A stretch of DNA of 64,000 nucleotides from Aestuariibacter salexigens DSM 15300 (GTDB taxonomy: Bacteria; Pseudomonadota; Gammaproteobacteria; Enterobacterales; Alteromonadaceae). The position numbers and the translations under genes were made by a program. Shown here piece by piece: positions 10,482 through 18,782 of the stretch. The notes beneath the pieces were generated by a model, which ran no database searches, was not told the DNA's origin, and was given only the letters and a program-made list of their open reading frames with translations. The DNA is taken from assembly GCF_000429145.1 (NCBI RefSeq), contig NZ_AUBH01000004.1, positions 62,001-126,000 on the forward strand, written 5' to 3'. How positions within the stretch are numbered: the first letter of the stretch is position 1; the number at the start of each line of letters is the position of its first letter.

Positions 10482-11683
10482 CTGAGGTCCGTGATCGGCC
10501 AGCTAAGCGTAAATCTTGCTCCTCCCAATTGCTGACTGCGGCTCGCTGACAACCTGCCGTTATGCAATTGGATGGCGCGTTCAACGATATACAGGCCTAA
10601 CCCAAAACCCATATCATCACTATCTTTCGCCTGCCGGTTAAAAGCTTTAGTGAGTGACTCAACTTTGTCATTCAATCCCTCGCCGTCATCTTCGACAATA
10701 ATATAAAAATCATCATTCTGGCGTTCGCCACTGACCCTAATCTGAGTGTTTGCGTAGCGCATGGCATTGTTAAGCAAATTTTGTAATGCCATGCTGATTA
10801 ATCGGTAGTCGAATGCCACTTCCGTATCTTCACAACAGAAATGTACCTTTACTGAAGTCAACGTCATCTGCGTTTTTGATTTCATTTCATCGAATAAAGG
10901 TGCAATGCACTGATGCTCGAACTCTGCCTTTTGTTGCCTATTCTGCGTTCTGGCAAACGTCAGATAATCGGCCACTAACTGATTAATCTCATCAATGTCC
11001 GCCTGAAGACGAGTGGCTGACGTCTCATCTAACTTTGCATGCAGCTTTTGTAAAACAAACTCCATGCGCGCCAGCGGCGTTCTGATTTCGTGCGCCACGG
11101 TATTGGCCAAATCCTGTTGCTGTTTCAGTAGCTCAGCTATGCGCGCTGACATATGCTGCATGGATTCTGCCAATGGATATAACACTGAGCGATTGGAAAC
11201 CTTCAAACGAATAGGCGCTGGAGTCTCAGCAAAGGATGTGGCTGCACGACGCATACTGACAATGTCTCTGGCCACAGGATAGAGCACAATCAATACCACT
11301 GCACCGAGCAATGAATAAAAAACAATGGTCAGACTATTTTGTTCTGGTGCACTTTGCGCATTGTCAGGTAAGGGGCCAAGCTCATATAACCTATCGCCGA
11401 TATGTTGGTAGTAGCGCAGCTGCTCAGCAGTGTCCTTGAGTGCAACCACCTGCCCTTGTTCAAGTTGTTGTTGTAAGGCAGGCGGAAATTGGATGACATT
11501 GCTGTCGATGCGCCTTATCAGGTCAGCGTCCTGTTTTACTGCCTGTGTAAATAACGTTGATGTCGACACCAGATATGCGGAAGGTGGAGCAAAAAATCTA
11601 TCATATAGCGCATTGAACCCAATCAGCATACCGATCAACATGGCCAGCAACAGGGTGGCGAGAAGAAAAAACTGTCTATTCAT
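10478..11683 (-). CDS. Two-component sensor histidine kinase (RstB-like)
   Basis: 401 residues. TM1 is at about 6-24, a periplasmic sensor at 25-115, TM2 at about 118-137, then a HAMP-like linker. The HisKA box TVAHEIRTPLARM carries the phosphoacceptor His198. The HATPase domain has N box LQNLLNNAMRYA, G1 EDDGEGL and G2 GFGLGLYIVERA. It should sense an envelope signal and phosphorylate the response regulator encoded immediately upstream; the two genes overlap by 8 bases. It is the last gene of the mipA-DUF3019-RR-HK operon. The signal is unknown, but co-transcription with an outer-membrane MipA protein points to envelope or cation/peptide stress. Confidence 0.92.
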   Translation of the reverse strand: MNRQFFLLATLLLAMLIGMLIGFNALYDRFFAPPSAYLVSTSTLFTQAVKQDADLIRRIDSNVIQFPPALQQQLEQGQVVALKDTAEQLRYYQHIGDRLYELGPLPDNAQSAPEQNSLTIVFYSLLGAVVLIVLYPVARDIVSMRRAATSFAETPAPIRLKVSNRSVLYPLAESMQHMSARIAELLKQQQDLANTVAHEIRTPLARMEFVLQKLHAKLDETSATRLQADIDEINQLVADYLTFARTQNRQQKAEFEHQCIAPLFDEMKSKTQMTLTSVKVHFCCEDTEVAFDYRLISMALQNLLNNAMRYANTQIRVSGERQNDDFYIIVEDDGEGLNDKVESLTKAFNRQAKDSDDMGFGLGLYIVERAIQLHNGRLSASRSQQLGGARFTLSWPITDLS

Positions 11684-12395
11684 CGTCGCCTAATGCATTG
11701 TCTGAATCCAGCAGCAGAACATATCCCTTGCCTCGTATCGTTTTGATTGCCAGATCATCGCATCCACAGCTAATCAGCTTTCTTCGCAACCGACTCACCT
11801 GGAGGTCAGCCGCTCGGTCGCTACCATCGTAAGGGCGGCCCACAATTTGCAGAAAAAGAAATTCGCGACTTACCGGACCATCACAATAGCGTACGAAGAA
11901 GTGTAAAAGATCGAATTCTTGATTAGTAAGATTCACTGGTTCGCTATGCCGAGTTACGGTTTTACTGCGCTCGTTTAGCTGGTAAGGGCCAAAAGCCAGC
12001 GATGTAACAGATGCCTTAACAGCATGCTTATTCAGATTATTTTTGATCCGGGCAAGTAAAATAGCAGGTTTGACCGGTTTGGTAATAAAATCGGCAGCGC
12101 CAAGCTCTAATCCCTGCAAGTGAGTGTCGTCATCGCCAAGTGCGGTAAGAAAAATGAGCGGACAAGACTGATGTAACCTAAGTCTCTGAGCAAGTTGAAA
12201 ACCATGCAAGTCCGGCAGCATGACATCGCAAATAATCAGGTCATATTGATGTCGTTGGCCTGTTCTGATTGCTTCAGCACCATTGTGAACGGTAGTAACC
12301 TGTGCGCCCTGCTCTTGCAGAAACTCATCAATCAGGCTCGCCAGCGCAACGTCATCCTCTATCAGCAATATTCTGGTGTGAGGTAGAGCGGTCAT
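11676..12395 (-). CDS. OmpR-family response regulator (RstA-like)
   Basis: 239 residues: an N-terminal receiver with acidic pocket IEDD, phosphoacceptor Asp57 (LIICDVMLPD), Thr84 and Lys106 (FITKPVKP), then an OmpR-type winged-helix domain from about residue 130 (NLTNQEFDLLHFFVR, DLQVSRLRRKL, TIRGKGYVLL). It is the partner of the downstream kinase (8-base overlap), and its start overlaps the stop of the DUF3019 gene by one base. Its probable binding site is the TGTAG array at 13686-13740 upstream of the operon, so autoregulation is likely (inference). Confidence 0.93.
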   Translation of the reverse strand: MTALPHTRILLIEDDVALASLIDEFLQEQGAQVTTVHNGAEAIRTGQRHQYDLIICDVMLPDLHGFQLAQRLRLHQSCPLIFLTALGDDDTHLQGLELGAADFITKPVKPAILLARIKNNLNKHAVKASVTSLAFGPYQLNERSKTVTRHSEPVNLTNQEFDLLHFFVRYCDGPVSREFLFLQIVGRPYDGSDRAADLQVSRLRRKLISCGCDDLAIKTIRGKGYVLLLDSDNALGDDE

Positions 12396-12772
12396 TAGAA
12401 ACTCCAGGAAAACTGTCGACGACGTCGCGTTTGAGCAGGCTCGTAGTAGGCCAGTTCAAGTCTGGCGCGATCCAGCAAATCTCGATTACTTTGTTCTCTC
12501 ACTTCCACAGACAGTGACGTTTTTGTGCTGATATCAATTTGCTCTCGGTGTTCTATCGCGGACGCAGAGCACCATTGCTGCTGTTGCTCTGGTATCACAA
12601 AGCAGACTGGTGTTGCGCTGTCTGCTTTAAATTGCATTAACAGCTTAACGTCGCATTTACCTGAAGCATCAACCACACACGTTTTCGGCGCAATGGATAA
12701 ACCACCAGACGGGTTGGCACTTGCGCTAACGCTAAATATGGCTGCAATCAGAAAAAGTCGGTGCATGGTCAA
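12395..12772 (-). CDS. DUF3019 family periplasmic protein
   Basis: 125 residues with a signal peptide (MHRLFLIAAIFSVSASA) and the DUF3019 pattern: GGLSIAPKTCVVD near the mature N-terminus, CDVKLLMQF, PVCFVIPEQQQQWC, and a basic, aromatic C-terminus (RRRRQFSWSF). Four cysteines could form two disulfides. Proteins of this family are regularly encoded between a MipA/OmpV protein and a two-component system in Alteromonadales; their function is unknown. Start and stop codons overlap both neighbours (4 bases with mipA-like, 1 base with the regulator), so the four genes are surely one transcript. A role in signal perception together with MipA is inference. Confidence 0.85.
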   Translation of the reverse strand: MTMHRLFLIAAIFSVSASANPSGGLSIAPKTCVVDASGKCDVKLLMQFKADSATPVCFVIPEQQQQWCSASAIEHREQIDISTKTSLSVEVREQSNRDLLDRARLELAYYEPAQTRRRRQFSWSF

Positions 12773-13620
12773 AAATGATAGTTCAGACCAACAAAGCCTG
12801 CCCAGTATTGCTGCTTTTCAAGAATCGGGCTCATCGTCAGTGCACTTGGCTTTCGGGTATAGTGCAAAGAAGTCACTGCCGACATGGATTCCGACAGTCG
12901 ATAAACGACCGCAACTTTAAGGTAGTTATCCCACAACCACTTGTCTGTGACCTGAGTATCCTTACGCAAGCCATTTTCCTCAGCACGGATACCGAAATAG
13001 TAGTTATTGACTGCATCGTTTTTCGCCACAGTGCCGAGTTCCCAGTTAAACTTCCAATCCCCGAAGCGATAACTTTTTTGCAGCGAGAACGTAAACTCTT
13101 CACCACCGTGGCCCTGAAAAACATCACGTCCCCATTGCGCAGTGAGTTCAAACCAGTCATTCAAATACATAGCTTTGAGGCCAAGCATATAGGAAAAATC
13201 CCGTTCGATATCAGGGAAATCAATCTGTCCTGTGTCTGGTCGTCCGCCAACGTTGGGAATTAATTTACTGATTTCAAGATAGGACACTGGATGATTGTCG
13301 GTATTAAATAAAATGCCGTCCTGATTGACATAGCCAGCAATATCTATCAGCAGTGAAGGTTGCTCTATGAGGGCATAACCAATATCGGTAGTTTCGATGT
13401 AAAAGCGCTCGGCGTAGTAATACCATTGGGGAAGTACTACGGATACAAGGTTATCACGCTGATTTAATGGGTTATCTATGCCCGCCAGGCCTAACCCGAT
13501 ATCGAATCCCCACTCATGGGTACTGGCATGATCACCATGCGTTGTTTCGCGATCGCTTGGCGAAGCTGCGCTCGGTGCACTTAAAATTAATATTGCCAGA
13601 AGTAAAAAAGCCTGTCGCAT
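12769..13620 (-). CDS. MipA/OmpV family outer-membrane protein
   Basis: 283 residues. Signal peptide MRQAFLLLAILILSAPSAA, then a MipA/OmpV-type barrel: WGFDIGLGLAGIDNPL, VSVVLPQWYYYAERFYIE, LIPNVGGRPD, ELTAQWGRDVFQGHGGEE, and a C-terminal GFVGLNYHF ending in Phe as required by the BAM machinery. The start chosen (13620) places the signal peptide first; a GTG-type extension to 13698 would run into the regulatory repeats. Known relatives act in envelope integrity, osmotic or peptide stress. It is the first gene of the operon with DUF3019, RR and HK. Confidence 0.88.
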   Translation of the reverse strand: MRQAFLLLAILILSAPSAASPSDRETTHGDHASTHEWGFDIGLGLAGIDNPLNQRDNLVSVVLPQWYYYAERFYIETTDIGYALIEQPSLLIDIAGYVNQDGILFNTDNHPVSYLEISKLIPNVGGRPDTGQIDFPDIERDFSYMLGLKAMYLNDWFELTAQWGRDVFQGHGGEEFTFSLQKSYRFGDWKFNWELGTVAKNDAVNNYYFGIRAEENGLRKDTQVTDKWLWDNYLKVAVVYRLSESMSAVTSLHYTRKPSALTMSPILEKQQYWAGFVGLNYHF

Positions 13621-13685
13621 GGCGTTAAATGCCCACCCATTTAAATCACTCGATCTGTCACCGTACTCCCGTTCTGGTGACTTGG

Positions 13686-13740
13686 CTACATTGTGCAAAG
13701 GATTGCTACAAAAGGCTACAGCCGACTACAAAACGCTACA
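13686..13740 (-). promoter_or_regulatory. Array of TGTAG repeats at 10-bp spacing, probable response-regulator binding site
   Basis: On the plus strand CTACA occurs at 13686, 13706, 13716, 13726 and 13736, all in a strict 10-bp phase with only the 13696 position missing. On the minus strand these read TGTAG, 66-120 bp upstream of the mipA-like start codon. Direct repeats spaced one helical turn are the standard recognition pattern of OmpR/PhoB-family dimers. The natural candidate is the regulator encoded in this operon. Confidence 0.75.
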
Positions 13741-13860
13741 CTAAAAACCGTGCCTGACTTCACCGCCTTATGCTTAATTGTTTGCTCGTTGACCGCCTTA
13801 ACGGTCCATTAATAAAAAATAAATATTTGCAACATTCCAGCAACAAATAGGAGAGTGAAG

Positions 13861-14460
13861 GTGAAATTACGCTCACTTCTCGGCAAAACCACCTTGGCGG
13901 TGGCAATGTCGGCCAGCCTGGTGATGGCACCCGCCGCACTAGCGCAGAAACACATCAAACAAAATCTTTCACAATTAGTTAATAAAGCAGACAGCATCCT
14001 GACAGGCTCTGTCGTGTCTGTCACCGATGGCTTCGATAACCGTCAGCGTCCTTATACCGAGGTCACTGTCAAAGTGGAGTCAGATGTCAAAGGTAAAGTA
14101 GACCACGATGGCCTTTACACCTTTCGTCAGTTCGGCCTGACCGAACCTCGTTCGATGGGTAACGGCAAAGTGTATCTTGGCGTCTCCCCTCAAGGTTTCG
14201 CAAGCTGGACAGAAGGCGAGCACATCATCGCGTTTATGAATCCTGAAATGGGTGGATTAACCTCAACAGTCGGCCTTGAACAGGGCAAGTTCGTTATCCA
14301 AAACGGCAAAGTGATTAACGAGTTAGGTAATCAGGGCTTGTTCGACGACATGGATACCAGTGCATTAACAGCCGAGCAGCAAAACCTGCTTACTACCCCT
14401 GGTGCGGTCGACGCTATCGCATTCCTACAATTAGTTGATTCGCTTGCGGAGGTGAAATAA
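13861..14460 (+). CDS. Secreted protein of unknown function, partner of downstream metzincin
   Basis: 199 residues with a signal peptide (about 1-29, ending APAALA-QK). The mature part has ADSILTGSVVSVTDGF, TEVTVKVESDVKG and FRQFGLTEP, predicted mostly beta and compact; no catalytic motif is visible. A GTG start at 13861 is chosen because AGGAG at 13849-13853 lies 7 bases upstream; the GTG at 13855 would be too close. The stop overlaps the start of the 858-residue protease (TAATG), so the two are co-translated. It could be a protease inhibitor, chaperone or cofactor, but this is only context. Not otherwise recognised. Confidence 0.75.
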   Translation: MKLRSLLGKTTLAVAMSASLVMAPAALAQKHIKQNLSQLVNKADSILTGSVVSVTDGFDNRQRPYTEVTVKVESDVKGKVDHDGLYTFRQFGLTEPRSMGNGKVYLGVSPQGFASWTEGEHIIAFMNPEMGGLTSTVGLEQGKFVIQNGKVINELGNQGLFDDMDTSALTAEQQNLLTTPGAVDAIAFLQLVDSLAEVK

Positions 14461-17036
14461 TGAGATTTTCTAAAGTAGCAGCCGCATTACTGGCGACCGT
14501 GACGACTGGCGCATTAGCAGGTGGTCCGTTATACATCCATGAACCGACCATGCAGCCATACAAATGGGACACCTCGAATGGCCCCATTCCGGTATACACT
14601 GACGGTGGTCCGCTTATCGAAGATAAAGATGGCAATCCAGTACAAACCTACACAGTACTGGAAGCAGGGACTTCATTTAACCATGACATGACCCTGCCAG
14701 ATGGTACGTTTATTCCAGCTTATACGCCGCTTGAGCGTGATATGACATTCCTGACCATTGAACAGGCTAATGCCATCACCGCGCGCGCTGTGAAGGAATG
14801 GAGTGATGTTGAAACCTCAACTCTGGAAATGACCGTTCAAGGCACTATTGCGGAAATGACCGGCATCAGCGATGTAGACGCTACTAATGTTGACCAAATT
14901 TATGGTGCCGAAAACGGTCGTGGCTTCTGGGTAAACTACGACTCGGATGGTTCGATTCTTGAACAGTACTTCGGCGTGCCTCGCAATCAGGTTTTAGGTA
15001 TTGCGTTCCCAGAGTGGGCCGATGAAGAAACCGGTGAAATCACCGAAGCAACGGCGTTAATGAACGGCTGGTTCGTTGACAGCAAAGACACTGACGGTGC
15101 CAATGCCTCTGGCGTATTCACACATGAATTCGGCCATGCGATCAATATGTCTCACTCACAGGCGAATGGTCATCTCGTATACATGGCCAAGCCCTGGTCC
15201 CCACAGTATGACGGTGTGCCTGGCTGTGCCATTACCAACACCTATACGAGTGGCACGCTGGAGTTGGCGAAAAACGTTGAAACCATGTTCCCGTTCATCG
15301 ATGTGCGCGGTGTTACCGGATACGAGCAGTCAACGGTTAATGTACGTGATGACATCGTCAATATTTCAGACCTCTACCCTACCGCTGAATATAAAGCACA
15401 ATATGGTTCTATTTCCGGCACGCTGCGAACTAAAGACGGTGCAGTTTACTCGGGTATGAATATCGTCGCGCGTAATCTCGATGCACCTCACAGCGACGTT
15501 ATTACTCAGCAATCAGGTAATATGACACAAGGTTTGGTTGGCCCTGACGGCTCGTTCACCATTAATGGCTTAACGCCCGGTGGTCGCTACGTACTGTATA
15601 TTGAAACCATCAAAGCTGGCGGCTACCCCACAGCTCCTACACCGCTGGTTTCAGAGGCAGAATACTGGAATGAGGGCGAAAGCAGCAATCCAGCATTGGA
15701 CAATGCCTGCGCTTACTCTGAGATCATCGTCGCCGCGGGAGAAACCAAAGAAGTCAACATGCAGTTCAATGGCTATCAGGACGGTATTAAGTACACACCA
15801 CTGGTACAGGCGTACATCACTGATCACTCTAAAAACGGTCAGTTCGCCATGGGTAACACCCCCAGCGGCACTGCATTCCTTTACAAAGCACCCACGCAGG
15901 AATTCTCAGCAATACAGCTGGAGAATGGAGCAATCGTGAAGGCAGGCTCTGCCAATATGAACAAAAACGCCACCAAAGCCGGTGTCATTGTTGACTTTGA
16001 TGGTGACGATATTGCGACGCCAGCGATCTGGGACCTGCGCAGCAACAAACTGACGCCTGCTGAGGACCTGAGCAATGGTACCTGCCAGTTAAGCGGCCAG
16101 TCTGGTAAAAGCTCTGCATCAATCTGGGATGCAAGTGACGATGGCAATGTCTTCGTAGGTACAGCACGCGTCGCGAAGTCAGGTGCAGAGGAATGTGCGC
16201 CTGGTGAGAGTGCATTTGCCTATGGACAGCCCGTGGTATGGGATGGCAAGGGTAATCTGACTAAACTACCGATGGAATTGGACAGACCGTATCAGCCAGC
16301 CTGGATCCGAGCTGATCGCGTATCCGGTAATGGTGAAACTATTACCGGTATGATCAACGGCTTTGGTCAGGTTGCCTGGGTAAACGGTGAACTTCGCGAC
16401 ATCAATACTGAATTTGGCGCGACTGAAGGCTCCGTCATCTCTCAGGATGGCCGTTATGTGGTGACCACCTCCGCGGTTAGACAGGGGCGTTACACCGTTG
16501 GCAAAGGCGCGGTTAAATGGGATACCGAGACAGATGAGCTTGAATATCTCGGTTCACTGCGCTGGTGTGACGATGTGCCATACAACAACTTCTTCTTCGG
16601 CAACATGTGTGATCGCGGATACGACCACGAGACGCTGGTCGGACTCGTTGGTCTGCCAAATGTACTGGTGCTGGATGCCAACGATGATCTTAGCGTCATT
16701 ACGGCACGCTTCGGCAGCGCTCTTGCTGGCGGTTTCTATGGTGCAATCTACATGGAAGGTATGGGTTGGATGACCACCAGTGAATTCTTTGCTCGCCAGG
16801 GCGTGGTGGAAGCTCGCAACCTGCTGGCTGATAACATCTTTGGTGTCAGTGCAGATGCGTCAGCAATGATGGGTAACCTTGCCGGTGCGGTCATTTCTAT
16901 CGATATCGATATTGATAAAGCGTTTGTGTGTGATAAGGGCCAGGACAGAGAACTGAGCTTCCCGAAACAAGTGCTTAAAGCGGTAGAGAAAGGCGCAGAG
17001 TTCGGACGCTGTGCCCACCTGAACGACAGATTCTAA
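14460..17036 (+). CDS. Secreted metzincin-type zinc metalloprotease with CarboxypepD_reg-like domain
   Basis: 858 residues with a signal peptide (1-20, ATVTTGALA-GG). The zinc site HEFGHAINMSH is at residues 222-232 (His222, Glu223, His226, His232), the HExxHxxxxxH signature of metzincins. A beta-sandwich of the carboxypeptidase-regulatory type follows at about 315-390 (SISGTLRTKDGAVYSGMNI, GLVGPDGSFTINGLTPG). The C-terminal half (about 470-830) is rich in short beta repeats with VWDGKGNLTKL, GQVAWVNGELRDIN and AVKWDTETDELEYLG, possibly a propeller. It should be secreted and degrade extracellular protein. Translationally coupled to the unknown secreted protein upstream; a strong terminator follows. 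Confidence 0.85.
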   Translation: MRFSKVAAALLATVTTGALAGGPLYIHEPTMQPYKWDTSNGPIPVYTDGGPLIEDKDGNPVQTYTVLEAGTSFNHDMTLPDGTFIPAYTPLERDMTFLTIEQANAITARAVKEWSDVETSTLEMTVQGTIAEMTGISDVDATNVDQIYGAENGRGFWVNYDSDGSILEQYFGVPRNQVLGIAFPEWADEETGEITEATALMNGWFVDSKDTDGANASGVFTHEFGHAINMSHSQANGHLVYMAKPWSPQYDGVPGCAITNTYTSGTLELAKNVETMFPFIDVRGVTGYEQSTVNVRDDIVNISDLYPTAEYKAQYGSISGTLRTKDGAVYSGMNIVARNLDAPHSDVITQQSGNMTQGLVGPDGSFTINGLTPGGRYVLYIETIKAGGYPTAPTPLVSEAEYWNEGESSNPALDNACAYSEIIVAAGETKEVNMQFNGYQDGIKYTPLVQAYITDHSKNGQFAMGNTPSGTAFLYKAPTQEFSAIQLENGAIVKAGSANMNKNATKAGVIVDFDGDDIATPAIWDLRSNKLTPAEDLSNGTCQLSGQSGKSSASIWDASDDGNVFVGTARVAKSGAEECAPGESAFAYGQPVVWDGKGNLTKLPMELDRPYQPAWIRADRVSGNGETITGMINGFGQVAWVNGELRDINTEFGATEGSVISQDGRYVVTTSAVRQGRYTVGKGAVKWDTETDELEYLGSLRWCDDVPYNNFFFGNMCDRGYDHETLVGLVGLPNVLVLDANDDLSVITARFGSALAGGFYGAIYMEGMGWMTTSEFFARQGVVEARNLLADNIFGVSADASAMMGNLAGAVISIDIDIDKAFVCDKGQDRELSFPKQVLKAVEKGAEFGRCAHLNDRF

Positions 17037-17055
17037 ACCTGGCGTTCATAAACTA

Positions 17056-17097
17056 AAACGCTCCCCAGTTTGTGTGCAGCTGGGGAGCGTTTTTTAT
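17056..17097 (+). terminator. Rho-independent terminator of the metzincin operon
   Basis: Perfect 13-bp stem AAACGCTCCCCAG / CTGGGGAGCGTTT (17056-17068 with 17080-17092) followed by a T run, 20 bases after the stop codon of the protease gene. Confidence 0.92.
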
Positions 17098-17119
17098 TGT
17101 GCGTTACATATCCCAAAAT

Positions 17120-17159
17120 TAAACAGCGGCCACACTCACACGACTGAGATGTGGCCGCT
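17120..17159 (-). terminator. Terminator of the wrbA / citryl-CoA-lyase-like transcript
   Basis: Inverted repeat AGCGGCCACA (17125-17134) with TGTGGCCGCT (17150-17159), just beyond the wrbA stop. On the minus strand the stem is followed by a T-rich stretch (GTTTAATTTT). Confidence 0.75.
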
Positions 17160-17174
17160 AACGGGAAGAAACTT

Positions 17175-17789
17175 TTACTGCGTGCGGCCTCTGGCTAGCT
17201 GACCGGCAACTTCAGCGACATGACGTCCCTGACTTTTTGCAATTTCCAGCTCATCTTCAGATGGCATACGGCTGCCGTCACCATTGGCGATAGTTGATGC
17301 GCCATAAGGCGTACCGCCAGATACTTCGTCGATCTTCACCAGACGTTTTTCTGTGTACGGCAATCCAACAATCGTCATACCGAAATGCATCAGGTTAACG
17401 ATGGTAGACATTAACGTAGTTTCCTGACCGCCGTGCTGACTCGCCGTTGAGGTGAATACACTGCCAACTTTACCCACCAGTGCATCCTGGAACCACAGCC
17501 CACCGGTCTGGTCGAGGAAGTTGGCCATTTGCGCAGCCATACGCCCATAGCGTGTTGGTGTACCTATGATGATAGCGTCGTAGTCTGGCAGTTCTTCAAC
17601 AGTCGCAATAGGCGCACTCTGGTCAAGTTTCGCGCCAGCCTGCTTAGCCACATCTTCGGGCATTAGCTCAGGTACACGTTTAATAACTACTTCACTGCCG
17701 GGTACTGAGCGCACACCCTCGGCAATCGCTTCTGCCATGGCTTCAATATGGCCGTAGGTGCTGTAATAAAGGATAAGTGTCTTGGTCAT
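17175..17789 (-). CDS. wrbA: NAD(P)H:quinone oxidoreductase WrbA
   Basis: 204 residues, the normal length for WrbA. The flavodoxin-like phosphate loop [12 protein letters not shown] is followed by [35 protein letters not shown] and [20 protein letters not shown], all typical of the type IV quinone reductase family that binds FMN and reduces quinones by two electrons. Start at 17789 has a GAGGAA ribosome-binding site. The gene begins just after the citryl-CoA-lyase-like gene and is probably co-transcribed, so it may detoxify quinones made during ring catabolism by the neighbouring cluster (inference). Confidence 0.95.
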   Translation of the reverse strand: MTKTLILYYSTYGHIEAMAEAIAEGVRSVPGSEVVIKRVPELMPEDVAKQAGAKLDQSAPIATVEELPDYDAIIIGTPTRYGRMAAQMANFLDQTGGLWFQDALVGKVGSVFTSTASQHGGQETTLMSTIVNLMHFGMTIVGLPYTEKRLVKIDEVSGGTPYGASTIANGDGSRMPSEDELEIAKSQGRHVAEVAGQLARGRTQ

Positions 17790-17800
17790 AATTCGGTTCC

Positions 17801-18598
17801 TCAAACGTTAGTTTTTGGCTCTGGGCCTGTGTATTCGATATGTTCTGCAGCTTTTCCTGACAAAATAAAGCCGATCGGCGTTTCTGACTCTTCCTGCAGA
17901 TGTCCCACCAAACTTGCAGTACGCGCGAGCAGTGAAATACCTTTCAATGCTTCAAGCGGGAAACCCACATCCAGAATGGAGGCTGGAATAGCCCCGTTTA
18001 CATTGATAGGTAATGCGCGTCCCATCACATCAGGTAGTAAGCGGTGTATCGCTTTTAGCGCACCGATATAGTCACCTTCAGTTTGTTTCTCTTGTGCCAG
18101 GGCCAGAATACGATTTGCACGCGGATCGCCGCTCGAGTGTAACGGGTGGCCAAATCCGGGGACCCGTTTGCCAGCGGCTTTTAATTCTTCGAGACAAGCG
18201 CGGGCAGCGTCATCCATCGACATACCTTCGTTCTTTTTGCTGACCACGTCATGCAGGAAACGCCCTGCTACTTCAGCACTGCCAAGCACCACAGAGCCAC
18301 AGCCGTTCAACCCGGCTGCTACCGCCCCTTGAAACGACTCAGGTGCAGCGGCGAGGGTCATTCTTGCTGCTACTACGCTCGGCACCAGCCCATGCTCAGC
18401 GATCGCTGTTAGTACTACGTTAGCAAAGAAGCGTTGGTTTTCATTTGGCATCTGACCGCATACAAGTAACCAGAAGTACGATGTGAAATCGACGTTACCC
18501 ATCACTTCGTCGACCAAGTCGTACCCGCGAACCGTAATATTTTCAGCTGTGGACGTGCAGATAGCAGTGTAAGGCTTATCTTGTTTACCTATTCTCAT
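17801..18598 (-). CDS. Short citrate-synthase-family enzyme (citryl-CoA lyase-like)
   Basis: 265 residues, much shorter than a true citrate synthase (about 430). Citrate-synthase-fold motifs are present: [18 protein letters not shown], the [14 protein letters not shown] signature with the catalytic-type His, and [20 protein letters not shown]. Stand-alone proteins of this size are usually called citryl-CoA lyases: they cleave or form a C-C bond between acetyl-CoA and an oxoacid. With a CoA-transferase divergently encoded next door, a route that activates a hydroxy-dicarboxylate to its CoA ester and then cleaves it is plausible (inference). The shared intergenic region carries an IclR-type operator. 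Confidence 0.8.
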   Translation of the reverse strand: MRIGKQDKPYTAICTSTAENITVRGYDLVDEVMGNVDFTSYFWLLVCGQMPNENQRFFANVVLTAIAEHGLVPSVVAARMTLAAAPESFQGAVAAGLNGCGSVVLGSAEVAGRFLHDVVSKKNEGMSMDDAARACLEELKAAGKRVPGFGHPLHSSGDPRANRILALAQEKQTEGDYIGALKAIHRLLPDVMGRALPINVNGAIPASILDVGFPLEALKGISLLARTASLVGHLQEESETPIGFILSGKAAEHIEYTGPEPKTNV

Positions 18599-18690
18599 GC
18601 GACTCCCCTGTTTAAGGTGATGACAATTAAATGGAAACTACTGTTCACTTTCATATGGATGCGCGATTTAGTATGAAAGTAACACGCAAT

Positions 18691-18722
18691 TTCGAAAATC
18701 GAACTTGTTTTCGATATACGAA
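18691..18722. promoter_or_regulatory. Composite IclR-type operator between the lyase and CoA-transferase genes
   Basis: Two palindromes, TTCGAAAATCGAA (18691-18703) and TTCGATATACGAA (18710-18722), separated by CTTGTT, centres 19 bp apart. The same arrangement with a near-identical spacer recurs at 20892-20923. The half-site resembles the operators of PcaR/PcaU-type IclR regulators, and such a regulator is encoded at 19977. It lies in the divergent promoter, so both directions are probably controlled. Confidence 0.8.
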
Positions 18723-18782
18723 AGTTATATCATCACGCTCTATCTTGCAAGAAAACTTTATCTTTTCTGAGTGGAGGTGCGT

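Noticed and set aside
17801-18598. Full citrate synthase
   Set aside because: At 265 residues it is far too short and sits next to a CoA-transferase; the short lyase-type family fits better.
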